Notes under the pieces: generated by a model
The model's database searches: none
Seen by the model: the letters and a program-made list of their open reading frames with translations, nothing else
What the model was told of the DNA's origin: nothing
Program-made: the position numbers and the translations under genes
Part shown: positions 36,286 to 44,379 of the stretch, one piece after another
Position numbering within the stretch: position 1 is the stretch's first letter
Layout of the letters: the number at the start of each line of letters is the position of its first letter
DNA from: an uncultured Bacteroidaceae bacterium
Lineage (GTDB): Bacteria > Bacteroidota > Bacteroidia > Bacteroidales > Bacteroidaceae
Reading direction: 5' to 3'
Length of the DNA: 64,000 nucleotides
Assembly (NCBI GenBank): GCA_934293005.1
Contig: CAKQYA010000010.1
Location: forward strand, 1-64,000

Positions 36286-36561
36286 ATGGGAATGAAACGA
36301 ATTGCCGCATCAAAAGTTTACATATTAAATAACACTGCTCCACATTCTCCACTTGAGATTGTGGAGCAGTATTATAATCATGTGGTTGAAGTCAGTGAAG
36401 ACAAGACAATGATAAATCATTACCCACTCACAGAAGAGTTGCCAATGACAGAGTGGCTTGGCGGCACAATAGTTATACATAAGAACAAGGTAACAATCTG
36501 CACAAACATACTGTCGCCTGATGAAATTACATTTTCCAAACATATAAACATCAAGGACTGA
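36286..36561 (+). CDS. Small hypothetical protein (91 aa)
   Basis: This is a short cytoplasmic protein without a signal peptide. It starts MGMKRIAASKVYIL; a second Met two codons on is an equal candidate start. Its sequence contains HSPLEIVEQYYNHVVEV and NHYPLTEELPMTEWLGGTIVIH, and reads as a small alpha/beta protein with good hydrophobic patterning, so it is likely to be real. I do not recognise the family. It follows the DUF4296 gene by 78 bp and is followed by an inverted-repeat structure. Confidence 0.65.
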   Translation: MGMKRIAASKVYILNNTAPHSPLEIVEQYYNHVVEVSEDKTMINHYPLTEELPMTEWLGGTIVIHKNKVTICTNILSPDEITFSKHINIKD

Positions 36562-36593
36562 AATAGGCATTCAGTCACAATTGATCATTATAT

Positions 36594-36669
36594 CCAAATA
36601 GGCCATTAGAACTAAATAGGAAGATTTTCGAACATTATAGCTTCTTTCCATATCTAATGACCTATTTGG
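36594..36669. repeat. Inverted pair of the dispersed 25-bp motif (17-bp arms, one mismatch)
   Basis: CCAAATAGGCCATTAGA and, 42 bp later, TCTAATGACCTATTTGG are inverted copies that differ at one position. The right arm continues as GGTTGAA, matching a solo copy at 38,281. The structure lies between two convergent genes and could terminate both. Confidence 0.7.
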
Positions 36670-36790
36670 GTTGAACGCAGAGCGGTTGTTTGGTCATACA
36701 TTAGTATCTTTCCATATTCTATATGTATTTCCTTCATTCTTTAGTTTTCGCCAGTATTTCGCAATAACATATTTTCATCAGAAAGCTTAA

Positions 36791-37564
36791 TCACTGACGC
36801 CTGCGGAACTCAGCACAAATAATCGCCGTGGCTATTGCCACATTCAGCGATTCGGATGTAGACCTTCCGATAGGATAATTCGGAATGAAAAGACGCTCAG
36901 TGACAAGATCTGCCACTTGCTGTGAAACGCCATTGCCCTCATTGCCCATTACTATGACACCATGTTCCGACAACTGCTTATCATATAAATTCTCACCATC
37001 AAGGAATGTGCCATATACAGGAATATCATCTGAGAGTTCGGAGAGAGTTTTCACCAAATCAACATAGTGAACATTGACTCTTGCCATACCTCCCATAGTG
37101 GCCTGAACAGTCTTTGGGTTGTATATGTCTGCACATCCACTCGAACAGAACACGTGTTCGATGCCAAACCAATCAGCCATACGCACTATAGTGCCAAGAT
37201 TGCCTGGATTTTGAACATCATCAAGCATAAGGCACAAATTACGCTTTGCTGTTTCATTGATGTCGACAAAATCGTTTTTCTGCTTGAACACAGCAATGAC
37301 CTGTTGAGGATGCTCTTGCAGGCTTGCCCTTTGAAGTTCACTATCTGATACTTCATCAATTTCAATCTTTTCTCTACATTTCTCCAAAAGCATGTTGTAA
37401 TTTGTGTTCAGCCACTCACTTGTTGCAGCAATATAACAACATTGAAAATGGCCAATCAAGTCACCTACGAGCTTATGTCCCTCTGCAACAAAGACACCAT
37501 CTGCTTTGCGATGCTTCTTCATTTCAAGAGACCGAATGTACTTAATCTTATTTTTGCTAATCAC
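36791..37564 (-). CDS. TrmH-family (SPOUT) RNA 2'-O-methyltransferase
   Basis: This 257-aa SpoU/TrmH-type methyltransferase probably modifies a ribose 2'-OH in rRNA or tRNA. The N-terminal substrate-binding domain (KIKYIRSLEMKKHRKADGVFVAEG) is of the RNA_sub_bind_2 type. The C-terminal knot has motif 1 LDDVQNPGNLGTIVRMADWFG, motif 2 VIVMGNEGNGVS and motif 3 IPNYPIGRSTSESLNVAIA, with the catalytic Arg in the NxxR-type helix (IVRMAD). The target is unknown. Divergent to it, across 0.8 kb, is tamL. Confidence 0.93.
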   Translation of the reverse strand: MISKNKIKYIRSLEMKKHRKADGVFVAEGHKLVGDLIGHFQCCYIAATSEWLNTNYNMLLEKCREKIEIDEVSDSELQRASLQEHPQQVIAVFKQKNDFVDINETAKRNLCLMLDDVQNPGNLGTIVRMADWFGIEHVFCSSGCADIYNPKTVQATMGGMARVNVHYVDLVKTLSELSDDIPVYGTFLDGENLYDKQLSEHGVIVMGNEGNGVSQQVADLVTERLFIPNYPIGRSTSESLNVAIATAIICAEFRRRQ

Positions 37565-37670
37565 TTTTATCTAATTGCTATTTTATTCCATTAAACTAAA
37601 TTCTTGAAACAATCTCCGTATAAAGTGCAATGAAGGCATTCTTTATTACAACATCCTCACAAAACACATG

Positions 37671-37678
37671 CAAAAATA
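37671..37678 (-). promoter_or_regulatory. Candidate -7 promoter element for the TrmH-type gene
   Basis: CAAAAATA on the plus strand is TATTTTTG on the minus strand. It would give a leader of about 100 nt. The local AT richness makes a chance match possible. Confidence 0.45.
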
Positions 37679-37822
37679 ATAAAAAATAATGATTGCACAA
37701 AATGAACCACACATGTAATAGACAACAAAACACTAAAGAATGTGGCTCATACAAAAATAGAACAATAAAGTATATATAGTCTAAAAGAAAGCTTCCATAG
37801 ATTTTGTATATTTGGACAACAA

Positions 37823-37849
37823 AAAACAGCTGTATCTGAGGGCTGTTTT
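37823..37849. terminator. Orphan stem-loop in the tamL upstream spacer
   Basis: AAAACAGC/GCTGTTTT forms an 8-bp stem with an 11-nt loop followed by ATTA-like AT-rich sequence. No gene ends here in either direction, so its role is unclear. Confidence 0.4.
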
Positions 37850-37862
37850 ATGAGGTTGTCAT

Positions 37863-37941
37863 GTCGTACGACATGAGTTGCTATGAACGTACGACATGAG
37901 CACCTATAGTCGTACGACATGAGGGTGCATAGTCGTACGAC
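37863..37941. repeat. Four-unit array of the palindrome GTCGTACGAC with 23-bp period
   Basis: The 10-bp palindrome GTCGTACGAC starts at 37863, 37886 (first two bases changed to AA), 37909 and 37932, an exact 23-bp period. Each is followed by ATGAG (ATTAC after the last). The 8-9 bases between units vary but keep CTATA/CTATG-like or GCATAG text. It is non-coding: the period is not a multiple of three. Confidence 0.85.
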
Positions 37942-37985
37942 ATTACATCTGATGTTTACTTGATCGTCTTTTCCGCGCCTGTTTT

Positions 37986-38048
37986 CTGAACCAAAATAAA
38001 TGTGCGGTGAACAGTTATGAATGAGGAGTGAACAGTTGTAAACGAGGT
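37986..38048. repeat. 21-bp direct repeat, two clear units and one degenerate unit
   Basis: GTGAACAGTTATGAATGAGGA at 38007 is followed directly by GTGAACAGTTGTAAACGAGGT at 38028. A diverged unit precedes it at 37986. On the minus strand it would read as heptads of the type SFITVHR, a pattern often mistaken for protein in Bacteroidota intergenic repeats. Confidence 0.6.
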
Positions 38049-38280
38049 TGCACATCCAACACGTCTGCGGCTAAATGCTAAATAGTACAATTGCCACATT
38101 ACAACTGAAAAAATGGTGTGTGTTAACAATAAAATAAAGGTGATGAAACGCAATGAGTATGGTTTCAGAGATGAAAGGTATTTTCAAACCAAGCTATATC
38201 CACTGCATGACTGTCGCATCACACGAAATGTCGGATGAGCCATATTTATCCACTTTAGAATTTTAGCGGACAGCAATAAT

Positions 38281-38305
38281 ATCTAATGACCGATTTGGGT
38301 TAAAA
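38281..38305 (+). repeat. Solo copy of the dispersed 25-bp motif
   Basis: ATCTAATGACCGATTTGGGTT plus AAAA matches the right arm at 36,652 in 20 of the first 21 bases and resembles the copies near 45.8 and 46.0 kb. It lies just upstream of the -33 region of tamL. Confidence 0.6.
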
Positions 38306-38319
38306 CACAAAGCACTTGT

Positions 38320-38350
38320 TTTGTCGAATAAAAATATTTAAGTAACTTTG
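38320..38350 (+). promoter_or_regulatory. Promoter of tamL (-33 TTTG, -7 TAACTTTG)
   Basis: TTTG at 38320-38323 and TAACTTTG at 38343-38350 have the usual 19-bp spacing. The GTG start codon lies 27 bp further on. Confidence 0.75.
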
Positions 38351-38376
38351 CAAATAAATTTAATACATACATTCAC

Positions 38377-40671
38377 GTGAAATACATCGTTCTACATATA
38401 ATCATATTCATAGCCCTTTGTATGGCTATTGCATCATGTTCAGTAAACAACTACATACCTGAAGAAAAGAGCATGCTGATGGGTATTGAAGTAAGTTGCG
38501 AGAACAAAGACGTGATGAAACATTATCTGCTGGGCGACTATGTCAACCAGAAGCCCAACACAAAATGGTTCGGTATAAAAATACCGTTAAACATCTACAT
38601 GTTCTCAGGCACCGATACCACTACGAAAAGATGCAAGTTCTTCCGACGTATAGGACAGGCACCAGTGCTATACGACAGCACCAAAACTGCAAAGACAAGA
38701 GAAGACATCACCAAGGTGCTCAACAATGCCGGCTACATGAAAGCCACAACAGAAGAATGGCACAAGAACAAAGGCAAAAAAAAATGGGTGCGCATCAATG
38801 TGAATCCAAACGAACGGTATACAATAAGAAAATTATCACGAATTGTTGAAGACAAAGGACTTAGGCATTTCATCACAGTCGAAGACACAGCATCGTCACT
38901 TCTTAAAGAAGGCAGTCCCTTCGATGTCAACGCTCTCAATAATGAAAGAAACAGAATTGCATCATACCTTCGCAACAATGGCTATTTCATGTTTAACAAA
39001 GAAGATATTAGATTCACAGCTGACACGTCATTCAACTCGACAGAAGTTGATGTTGCAATGAAGCTTAAACTACACCAAAAAGACGGACGCACAGAAGCAA
39101 AAGATCACAAACAATACACACTTCGCAATATCATCTTTCATGCTGACATTCCATCAACTAATGATTGTGTCGACACCACAGCCATTGGCAATTACATATT
39201 CCTCAGCAACGGACAGATGCACTTCAGGAAAAATTTGCTAATTAGCAACAGTCTGATGAAGCCAGGCAATCTTTATAACGATGACATGATGAAGCGAACA
39301 TACACAAACTTCACGCGGCTGCCAGCCATCTCATATACAAGCATCAACATGGAAGAAGAAGGCGGAGACGACTCGCTCGACTGCCACATCACCATCAACC
39401 ATGCTCTTCCTCATTCTTTTGGATTCGATGTGGAGGCAACAAACTCCGCTGGCGACATGGGTGCCGCACTCTCCACATCCTACCAGAACAAGAATCTCTT
39501 CAGAGGATCTGAAACATTCATGTTCAAGATAAGAGGTGCTTATGAAGCTATAACGGGACTTGATGGATATGAAGGAAACAACTACACAGAACTAGGCGCA
39601 GAAGCTTCCCTTGGCTTTCCATCGTTCTTGCTTCCTTACGTCAAGCGCACTTGGGGCATTTTGCACAATGCCTCATCTGAAATCAACCTGCAATACAACA
39701 TGCAAAACCGTCCAGAATTTCACCGTCGAGTATTCACCGCCGCATGGAGATACAAATGGAGCAGCAAGAACCAGAGAACACAGCATAAGTTTGACCTGGC
39801 AGAAATAAACTATGTGTATATGCCATGGATTTCCAAAACTTTTAAAGAACAATACCTCGACTCTCTTGGCAAAACAAACGCAATCCTCAAATACAACTAT
39901 GAAAATCTTCTCATCACCAAGATGGGCTACACTTATACGTACAACTCACTTGGGGCAAGAGAACAAACATACGGAAAAAATGCTTACACCATAAGATTCA
40001 ACATTGAAACATCAGGCAACATTCTCAAAGCAATGACCAGCATGATTGATGGAAAGAAGAACGAATATGGACAGTACACTTTCTGCGGCATAGCTTACGC
40101 ACAATACATACGAGGCGACTTCGACTTTTCGAAAAGCATCCGCATAGGAAACAACTCATCTGTTGCCTATCATGGAGCATTAGGCATAGCCTGCCCCTAC
40201 GGCAACTCCAACCAACTTCCATTTGAGAAACGTTACTTCGCAGGAGGTGCCAACAGTGTGAGAGGATGGTCAGTACGCTCACTTGGACCAGGCTCCTACA
40301 ACGGGCAGGACAAAGGCATAAACTTTCTCAACCAATCGGGCGACATCAAGCTCGACCTATGTTTGGAATACCGAGCAAAACTCTTCTGGAAATTTAATGG
40401 TGCCGCATTTATAGATGCAGGCAACATATGGACAATCAGGAAATACAAAGACCAACCAGGCGGTGAATTTCGCCTCAATAAGTTCTTAGACCAGATTGCC
40501 GTAAGCTATGGACTTGGCCTCCGCATGGATGCCAACTTCTTCATCGTGCGATTCGACGCAGGCATGAAGGCAGTCAATCCTGCATACACAGGCAAAAAGC
40601 ACCTTCCTGTGCTCCATCCCAACTTTGACAGAGACTTTGCCTTCCACTTTGCAGTGGGATTGCCATTCTGA
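38377..40671 (+). CDS. tamL: TamL, lipidated BamA/TamA-family outer-membrane protein
   Basis: TamL is the Bacteroidota lipoprotein form of TamA, which works with TamB in outer-membrane assembly or lipid transport. The 764-aa protein has a lipobox IASC with Cys21, POTRA-like modules (about 30-310, e.g. LNNAGYMKATTEEW, NERNRIASYLRNNGYFMF) and a C-terminal Omp85 barrel. The barrel carries the family motif GGANSVRGWSVRSLGPGSY, the VRGW-type loop, and ends with FHFAVGLPF. The start is GTG: no ATG lies between the promoter and the signal peptide. TamB is not adjacent and must be elsewhere in the genome. AspS follows with its own promoter. Confidence 0.92.
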   Translation: MKYIVLHIIIFIALCMAIASCSVNNYIPEEKSMLMGIEVSCENKDVMKHYLLGDYVNQKPNTKWFGIKIPLNIYMFSGTDTTTKRCKFFRRIGQAPVLYDSTKTAKTREDITKVLNNAGYMKATTEEWHKNKGKKKWVRINVNPNERYTIRKLSRIVEDKGLRHFITVEDTASSLLKEGSPFDVNALNNERNRIASYLRNNGYFMFNKEDIRFTADTSFNSTEVDVAMKLKLHQKDGRTEAKDHKQYTLRNIIFHADIPSTNDCVDTTAIGNYIFLSNGQMHFRKNLLISNSLMKPGNLYNDDMMKRTYTNFTRLPAISYTSINMEEEGGDDSLDCHITINHALPHSFGFDVEATNSAGDMGAALSTSYQNKNLFRGSETFMFKIRGAYEAITGLDGYEGNNYTELGAEASLGFPSFLLPYVKRTWGILHNASSEINLQYNMQNRPEFHRRVFTAAWRYKWSSKNQRTQHKFDLAEINYVYMPWISKTFKEQYLDSLGKTNAILKYNYENLLITKMGYTYTYNSLGAREQTYGKNAYTIRFNIETSGNILKAMTSMIDGKKNEYGQYTFCGIAYAQYIRGDFDFSKSIRIGNNSSVAYHGALGIACPYGNSNQLPFEKRYFAGGANSVRGWSVRSLGPGSYNGQDKGINFLNQSGDIKLDLCLEYRAKLFWKFNGAAFIDAGNIWTIRKYKDQPGGEFRLNKFLDQIAVSYGLGLRMDANFFIVRFDAGMKAVNPAYTGKKHLPVLHPNFDRDFAFHFAVGLPF

Positions 40672-40746
40672 CACTGCAATACCGCATAACTCACTGTTAC
40701 AAGCACTTTCTATAGCTACAAAGACATAGAATCGAAAAAAAAACGT

Positions 40747-40754
40747 TATCTTTG
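40747..40754 (+). promoter_or_regulatory. -7 promoter element for aspS
   Basis: TATCTTTG is an exact TAnnTTTG, 40 bp before the aspS ATG. The upstream side is a run of A without a clear -33 element. Confidence 0.65.
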
Positions 40755-40794
40755 CATTAACAACGAACATAATAACATAAAAACATATAACAAA

Positions 40795-42561
40795 ATGTAC
40801 AGAACACACACCAATGGAGAACTGCGACTATCCGACGCAGGCAAAAAGGTGACTCTCGCAGGATGGGTTCAAAGATCTCGCAAGATGGGAGCTCTGACCT
40901 TCATCGACCTGCGCGACCGCTACGGTATCACACAGCTTGTATTCAACGAGGACACCAATAAGACACTGTGCGAAAGCGCCAACAAACTCGGACGCGAATA
41001 TGTAATCCAGATTGAGGGCACTGTAGCAGAACGCTATAGCAAAAACAAAAATATCCCAACTGGAGATATAGAGATTGAGGTCTCAAAACTGAATGTGCTC
41101 AACGAATCTGTCACACCTCCTTTCACAATAGAGGACAATACCGACGGAGGCGATGATCTGCGAATGAAATACCGCTACTTAGACCTTCGACGCACAGCCG
41201 TACGCAAAAACATTGAGCTACGCCACCACTTCTGCATAGCCGTGCGCAACTACCTTTCCAACCTCGGGTTTCTTGAAGTTGAAACACCAATGCTCATCGG
41301 TTCCACTCCTGAAGGTGCGCGCGACTTCATTGTTCCATCACGTATGAACCCTGGACAGTTCTATGCATTGCCACAATCTCCACAAACTCTAAAGCAGCTC
41401 CTTATGGTGGCAGGTTTTGACCGTTATTTCCAGATTGTTAAATGCTTCCGCGATGAAGATTTACGTGCTGACCGCCAACCTGAGTTCACACAGATTGACT
41501 GCGAAATGTCTTTCGTCACTCAAGAAGACATCATTCAGACCTTTGAAGGCATGGCAAAACACCTATTCAAAGAACTTCGCGGAGTAGACATCAAAGGCGA
41601 TTTCCTACGTCTGCCATGGATAGAATGCATGAAACGCTTTGGTTCTGACAAACCCGACATGCGTTTCGGCATGGAATTTGTTGAACTCGATGACGTCTTG
41701 AAAAAAGGCACCTTTGCAGTCTTCGATGACGCCAACTACATAGGCGGCATATGCGCACCTGGATGCGCCTCATACACAAGAAAAGACATAGACAAACTCA
41801 CAGAATGGGTGAAGCGTCCACAAATAGGCGCAAAGGGCTTAGTCTATGCCCGCGTGCAAGAAGACGGAAGTGTCAAGTCGTCTGTAGACAAATTCTACAC
41901 ACAAGATATCCTTCAAGACCTCAAGGTAAAGATGCAAGCCAACCCAGGCGATCTCATCCTCATCCTTTCGGGTGATGACGCAATGAAAACACGCAAACAG
42001 CTATGCGAACTGCGACTGGAGATGGGCGAGCGCCTCGGGCTGCGCGACAAGAACAAGTTTGCCCTCCTATGGGTCACAGAATTCCCTATGTTTGAGTGGA
42101 GCGATGAAGAACAGCGACTCATGGCCATGCACCACCCATTCACACATCCTATGGATGAAGACATTCATCTCCTTGACACAGACCCTGCAGCTGTGCGTGC
42201 TGACGCATACGACATGGTATGCAATGGCATTGAAGTAGGAGGAGGCTCCATAAGAATACATGACCCTAAGCTGCAGGAAAAGATGTTCGAAATACTTGGT
42301 TTCACACCAGAAAAAGCACAAGAACAATTTGGATTCCTAATGAATGCCTTCAAATATGGAGCACCGCCACACGGAGGTCTCGCATACGGACTTGACCGTT
42401 GGGTAAGCATTTTCGCCGGACTCGATTCCATACGCGACTGCATAGCATTCCCAAAGAACAACAGCGGACGTGACGTGATGCTCGATGCGCCATCATTTGT
42501 AGACCAAAAGCAGCTTGACGAAGACTTCATAGCACTCAATCTGCCAAGCAATGACAATTAA
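40795..42561 (+). CDS. aspS: Aspartyl-tRNA synthetase
   Basis: This class II synthetase charges tRNA-Asp, the tRNA encoded twice at the start of this window. The 588-aa length is that of the bacterial type with a GAD insertion. It has an N-terminal OB-fold anticodon domain (VTLAGWVQRSRKMGALTFIDLRDRYG), motif 2 CFRDEDLRADRQPEFTQID, the GAD insert (~290-400), and motif 3 GLAYGLDRWVSIFAG. ALPQSPQTLKQLLM and the FPKN near the end are typical of discriminating-type bacterial enzymes, but this was not tested. It is followed after 23 bp by a metallo-hydrolase gene. Confidence 0.98.
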   Translation: MYRTHTNGELRLSDAGKKVTLAGWVQRSRKMGALTFIDLRDRYGITQLVFNEDTNKTLCESANKLGREYVIQIEGTVAERYSKNKNIPTGDIEIEVSKLNVLNESVTPPFTIEDNTDGGDDLRMKYRYLDLRRTAVRKNIELRHHFCIAVRNYLSNLGFLEVETPMLIGSTPEGARDFIVPSRMNPGQFYALPQSPQTLKQLLMVAGFDRYFQIVKCFRDEDLRADRQPEFTQIDCEMSFVTQEDIIQTFEGMAKHLFKELRGVDIKGDFLRLPWIECMKRFGSDKPDMRFGMEFVELDDVLKKGTFAVFDDANYIGGICAPGCASYTRKDIDKLTEWVKRPQIGAKGLVYARVQEDGSVKSSVDKFYTQDILQDLKVKMQANPGDLILILSGDDAMKTRKQLCELRLEMGERLGLRDKNKFALLWVTEFPMFEWSDEEQRLMAMHHPFTHPMDEDIHLLDTDPAAVRADAYDMVCNGIEVGGGSIRIHDPKLQEKMFEILGFTPEKAQEQFGFLMNAFKYGAPPHGGLAYGLDRWVSIFAGLDSIRDCIAFPKNNSGRDVMLDAPSFVDQKQLDEDFIALNLPSNDN

Positions 42562-42584
42562 ACCCAACGACTGAGACACCACAT

Positions 42585-43382
42585 ATGACATTTTTCAGTC
42601 TTGGAAGCGGCAGTTGTGGAAACTGCTACTATATCTCGACAGACACCGACGCCATAATAATAGATTGTGGCGTCGGTATTCGTCGGTTTAAAAAACACAT
42701 GATGGAATATGGAATGAAAGTCGGGAAAGTCAGGGGCATTCTCATTACGCACGACCACTCAGACCATATCAAAGCTACAGGCAAGATAAGCAAAGGATAC
42801 CGCATACCCGTTTATGCCACAGAAGCTGTGCATAAAGGTATGGAAAGGAGTTGGCAAAACCCTGCAAAAGTGCCTGCTGAAAACAAGCGCATCATCAACT
42901 TCGGCGAGAGTTTCACCATTGGGCCATTCACAATCACACCGTTTCCTGTGCCACATGACGCTACAGAGAACACAGGCTACCACATAGTGACGGACAACAT
43001 TCGCTTCACCTTGATGACCGACATAGGTGCAGCCACTGAAGATATAAAGCACTACATATCCATAAGCACGCACTTAGTAATGGAGTCCAACTACGACGTA
43101 GACATGCTGACCAACGGACTCTATCCGGCAATACTCAAGCAACGTATATCAAGCGGGCATGGCCACCTGTCAAACAAAATAGCTGCAGACACTCTGTCCG
43201 AGCACATGTCACCAGATTTGAAGCATGTGTGGCTATGCCATCTTAGCGAAGAAAACAACCATCCAGAAGTGGCACGGTCCACAATGGAAGAGGCCCTAAA
43301 GCAACACGGCATTGATATCGGGAAAGACCTCTCACTTGATGTGCTGCGACGCAAAATCCCGAGTGGTCCGTATCAACTATGA
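42585..43382 (+). CDS. YycJ/WalJ-like metallo-beta-lactamase-fold hydrolase
   Basis: This is a 265-aa MBL-fold protein of the YycJ (WalJ) type, a group related to DNA/RNA exonucleases. It starts with the family hallmark FFSLGSGSCGNCYYI. The metal motif HDHSDH is at residues 56-61. Further ligands are PFPVPHDATENTGY, TDIGAA and SSGHGHLSN, and the late LCHLSEENNHPE carries the conserved His. It is probably cotranscribed with aspS. Confidence 0.92.
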   Translation: MTFFSLGSGSCGNCYYISTDTDAIIIDCGVGIRRFKKHMMEYGMKVGKVRGILITHDHSDHIKATGKISKGYRIPVYATEAVHKGMERSWQNPAKVPAENKRIINFGESFTIGPFTITPFPVPHDATENTGYHIVTDNIRFTLMTDIGAATEDIKHYISISTHLVMESNYDVDMLTNGLYPAILKQRISSGHGHLSNKIAADTLSEHMSPDLKHVWLCHLSEENNHPEVARSTMEEALKQHGIDIGKDLSLDVLRRKIPSGPYQL

Positions 43383-43494
43383 CCGCCAACTCAACAGCAA
43401 TCCACGAAAAGGCAAAACAATGATTTTTAGGGCAAACACGTTCTACAAATCATAATAATTACTAAATTAAACCATATATTATGGAAAAATTTAG

Positions 43495-43502
43495 TATCTT
43501 TG
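43495..43502 (+). promoter_or_regulatory. -7 promoter element for the starch-synthase-domain gene
   Basis: TATCTTTG, exact TAnnTTTG, lies 45 bp before the ATG. A 60-codon frame (from 43481) runs through this box and out of frame into the next gene; the promoter argues against it being a gene. Confidence 0.7.
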
Positions 43503-43547
43503 CAATACTTTTCGTAACACTATTATTCATCGGAAAGAACAACCAGA

Positions 43548-44357
43548 ATGAAAGCCAAGAAAATACTTTTTATCACGTCAGAAATCACTCCTTTCGTCGC
43601 GGAAGAAAAAACCTCGCTGAAAGGACGCATTCTGCCTCAGTCTATTCAGGAGTTAGGACATGAGATCAGGACATTTACTCCAAAGTGGGGAACAATCAAT
43701 GAGCGTCGAAACCAGCTTCATGAGGTCATACGTTTGTCTGGAATGAACCTCATAATTGACGACACAGACCACCCGCTAATCATCAAAGTGGCATCACTCC
43801 CCTCTGCACGCATGCAAATATACTTCATCGACAACGATGACTACTTCAACAAGCGTGGCATAATCACTGACAAAGAAGGCAACGAATATGACGACAACAG
43901 CGAAAGAGCCATTTTCTACGCACGCGGTGTGCTTGAGACTGTGAAGAAACTCCGTTGGACGCCAGACGTGATTCATTGCCATGGATGGGCAGCAGCACTT
44001 GCACCACTCTACATCAAGACAGCCTACCGCGACGAGCCTTCATTCAAAGACGCTAAGGTCGTAATGGAAGTATCTGCAAAAGAATTCCAAAAAGATCTTG
44101 GCGTAGAAAACGCAAAATTCGTTGAATATAAAGACACACACTACGACGACATAAAGGATCTCTGTTCAGACGCCTACGGACACACCGAATTGGAAAAGAT
44201 TGCTGTGAAGTTTTCCGATGGAGTCATCATAGAAGACCCTAACGTTGACCCATCGATAACAGATTACGCCAAATCACTCGGTCTGCCAATGCTCGGTCCT
44301 GTAGAAGGCGACGCATTTAAGCAAGCCTATAGCGATTTCTATGAAACACTATTCTAA
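43548..44357 (+). CDS. Glycogen/starch synthase catalytic-domain-only protein (GT5 N-terminal half), probably non-catalytic
   Basis: This 269-aa protein matches only the N-terminal Rossmann half of GT5 glycogen synthases (KKILFITSEITPF at the start, GHEIRTFTPKWG, PDVIHCHGWAAAL in the middle). The complete enzyme is about 480-550 aa with a second GT-B domain, which is absent; the stop is followed directly by another gene. The ADP-glucose loop KTGGL is not conserved: after ITPFVAEE the sequence reads KTSLKGR. Glycosyl transfer is therefore unlikely, and a regulatory or carbohydrate-binding role is possible. Similar short proteins are found next to DUF4270 lipoproteins in relatives, as here. The last codons run close to the DUF4270 start. 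Confidence 0.85.
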   Translation: MKAKKILFITSEITPFVAEEKTSLKGRILPQSIQELGHEIRTFTPKWGTINERRNQLHEVIRLSGMNLIIDDTDHPLIIKVASLPSARMQIYFIDNDDYFNKRGIITDKEGNEYDDNSERAIFYARGVLETVKKLRWTPDVIHCHGWAAALAPLYIKTAYRDEPSFKDAKVVMEVSAKEFQKDLGVENAKFVEYKDTHYDDIKDLCSDAYGHTELEKIAVKFSDGVIIEDPNVDPSITDYAKSLGLPMLGPVEGDAFKQAYSDFYETLF

Positions 44358-44379
44358 ACACATACGCCAAGAGACAACA

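Noticed and set aside
37747..38153. Minus-strand frames of 102 and 65 codons across the repeat array
   Set aside because: They are built from the 23-bp and 21-bp repeats; the 23-bp period shifts frame at every unit and there is no start context.
43481..43663. 60-codon frame with a hydrophobic start (MEKFSIFAILFVTLLFIG)
   Set aside because: It resembles a signal peptide by chance, but the TATCTTTG promoter of the next gene lies inside it and it runs out of frame into that gene.
43548..44357. Frameshifted or truncated full-length glycogen synthase
   Set aside because: No C-terminal GT5 half is found in any frame downstream; the DUF4270 gene follows immediately and such short proteins with this neighbour occur in relatives.
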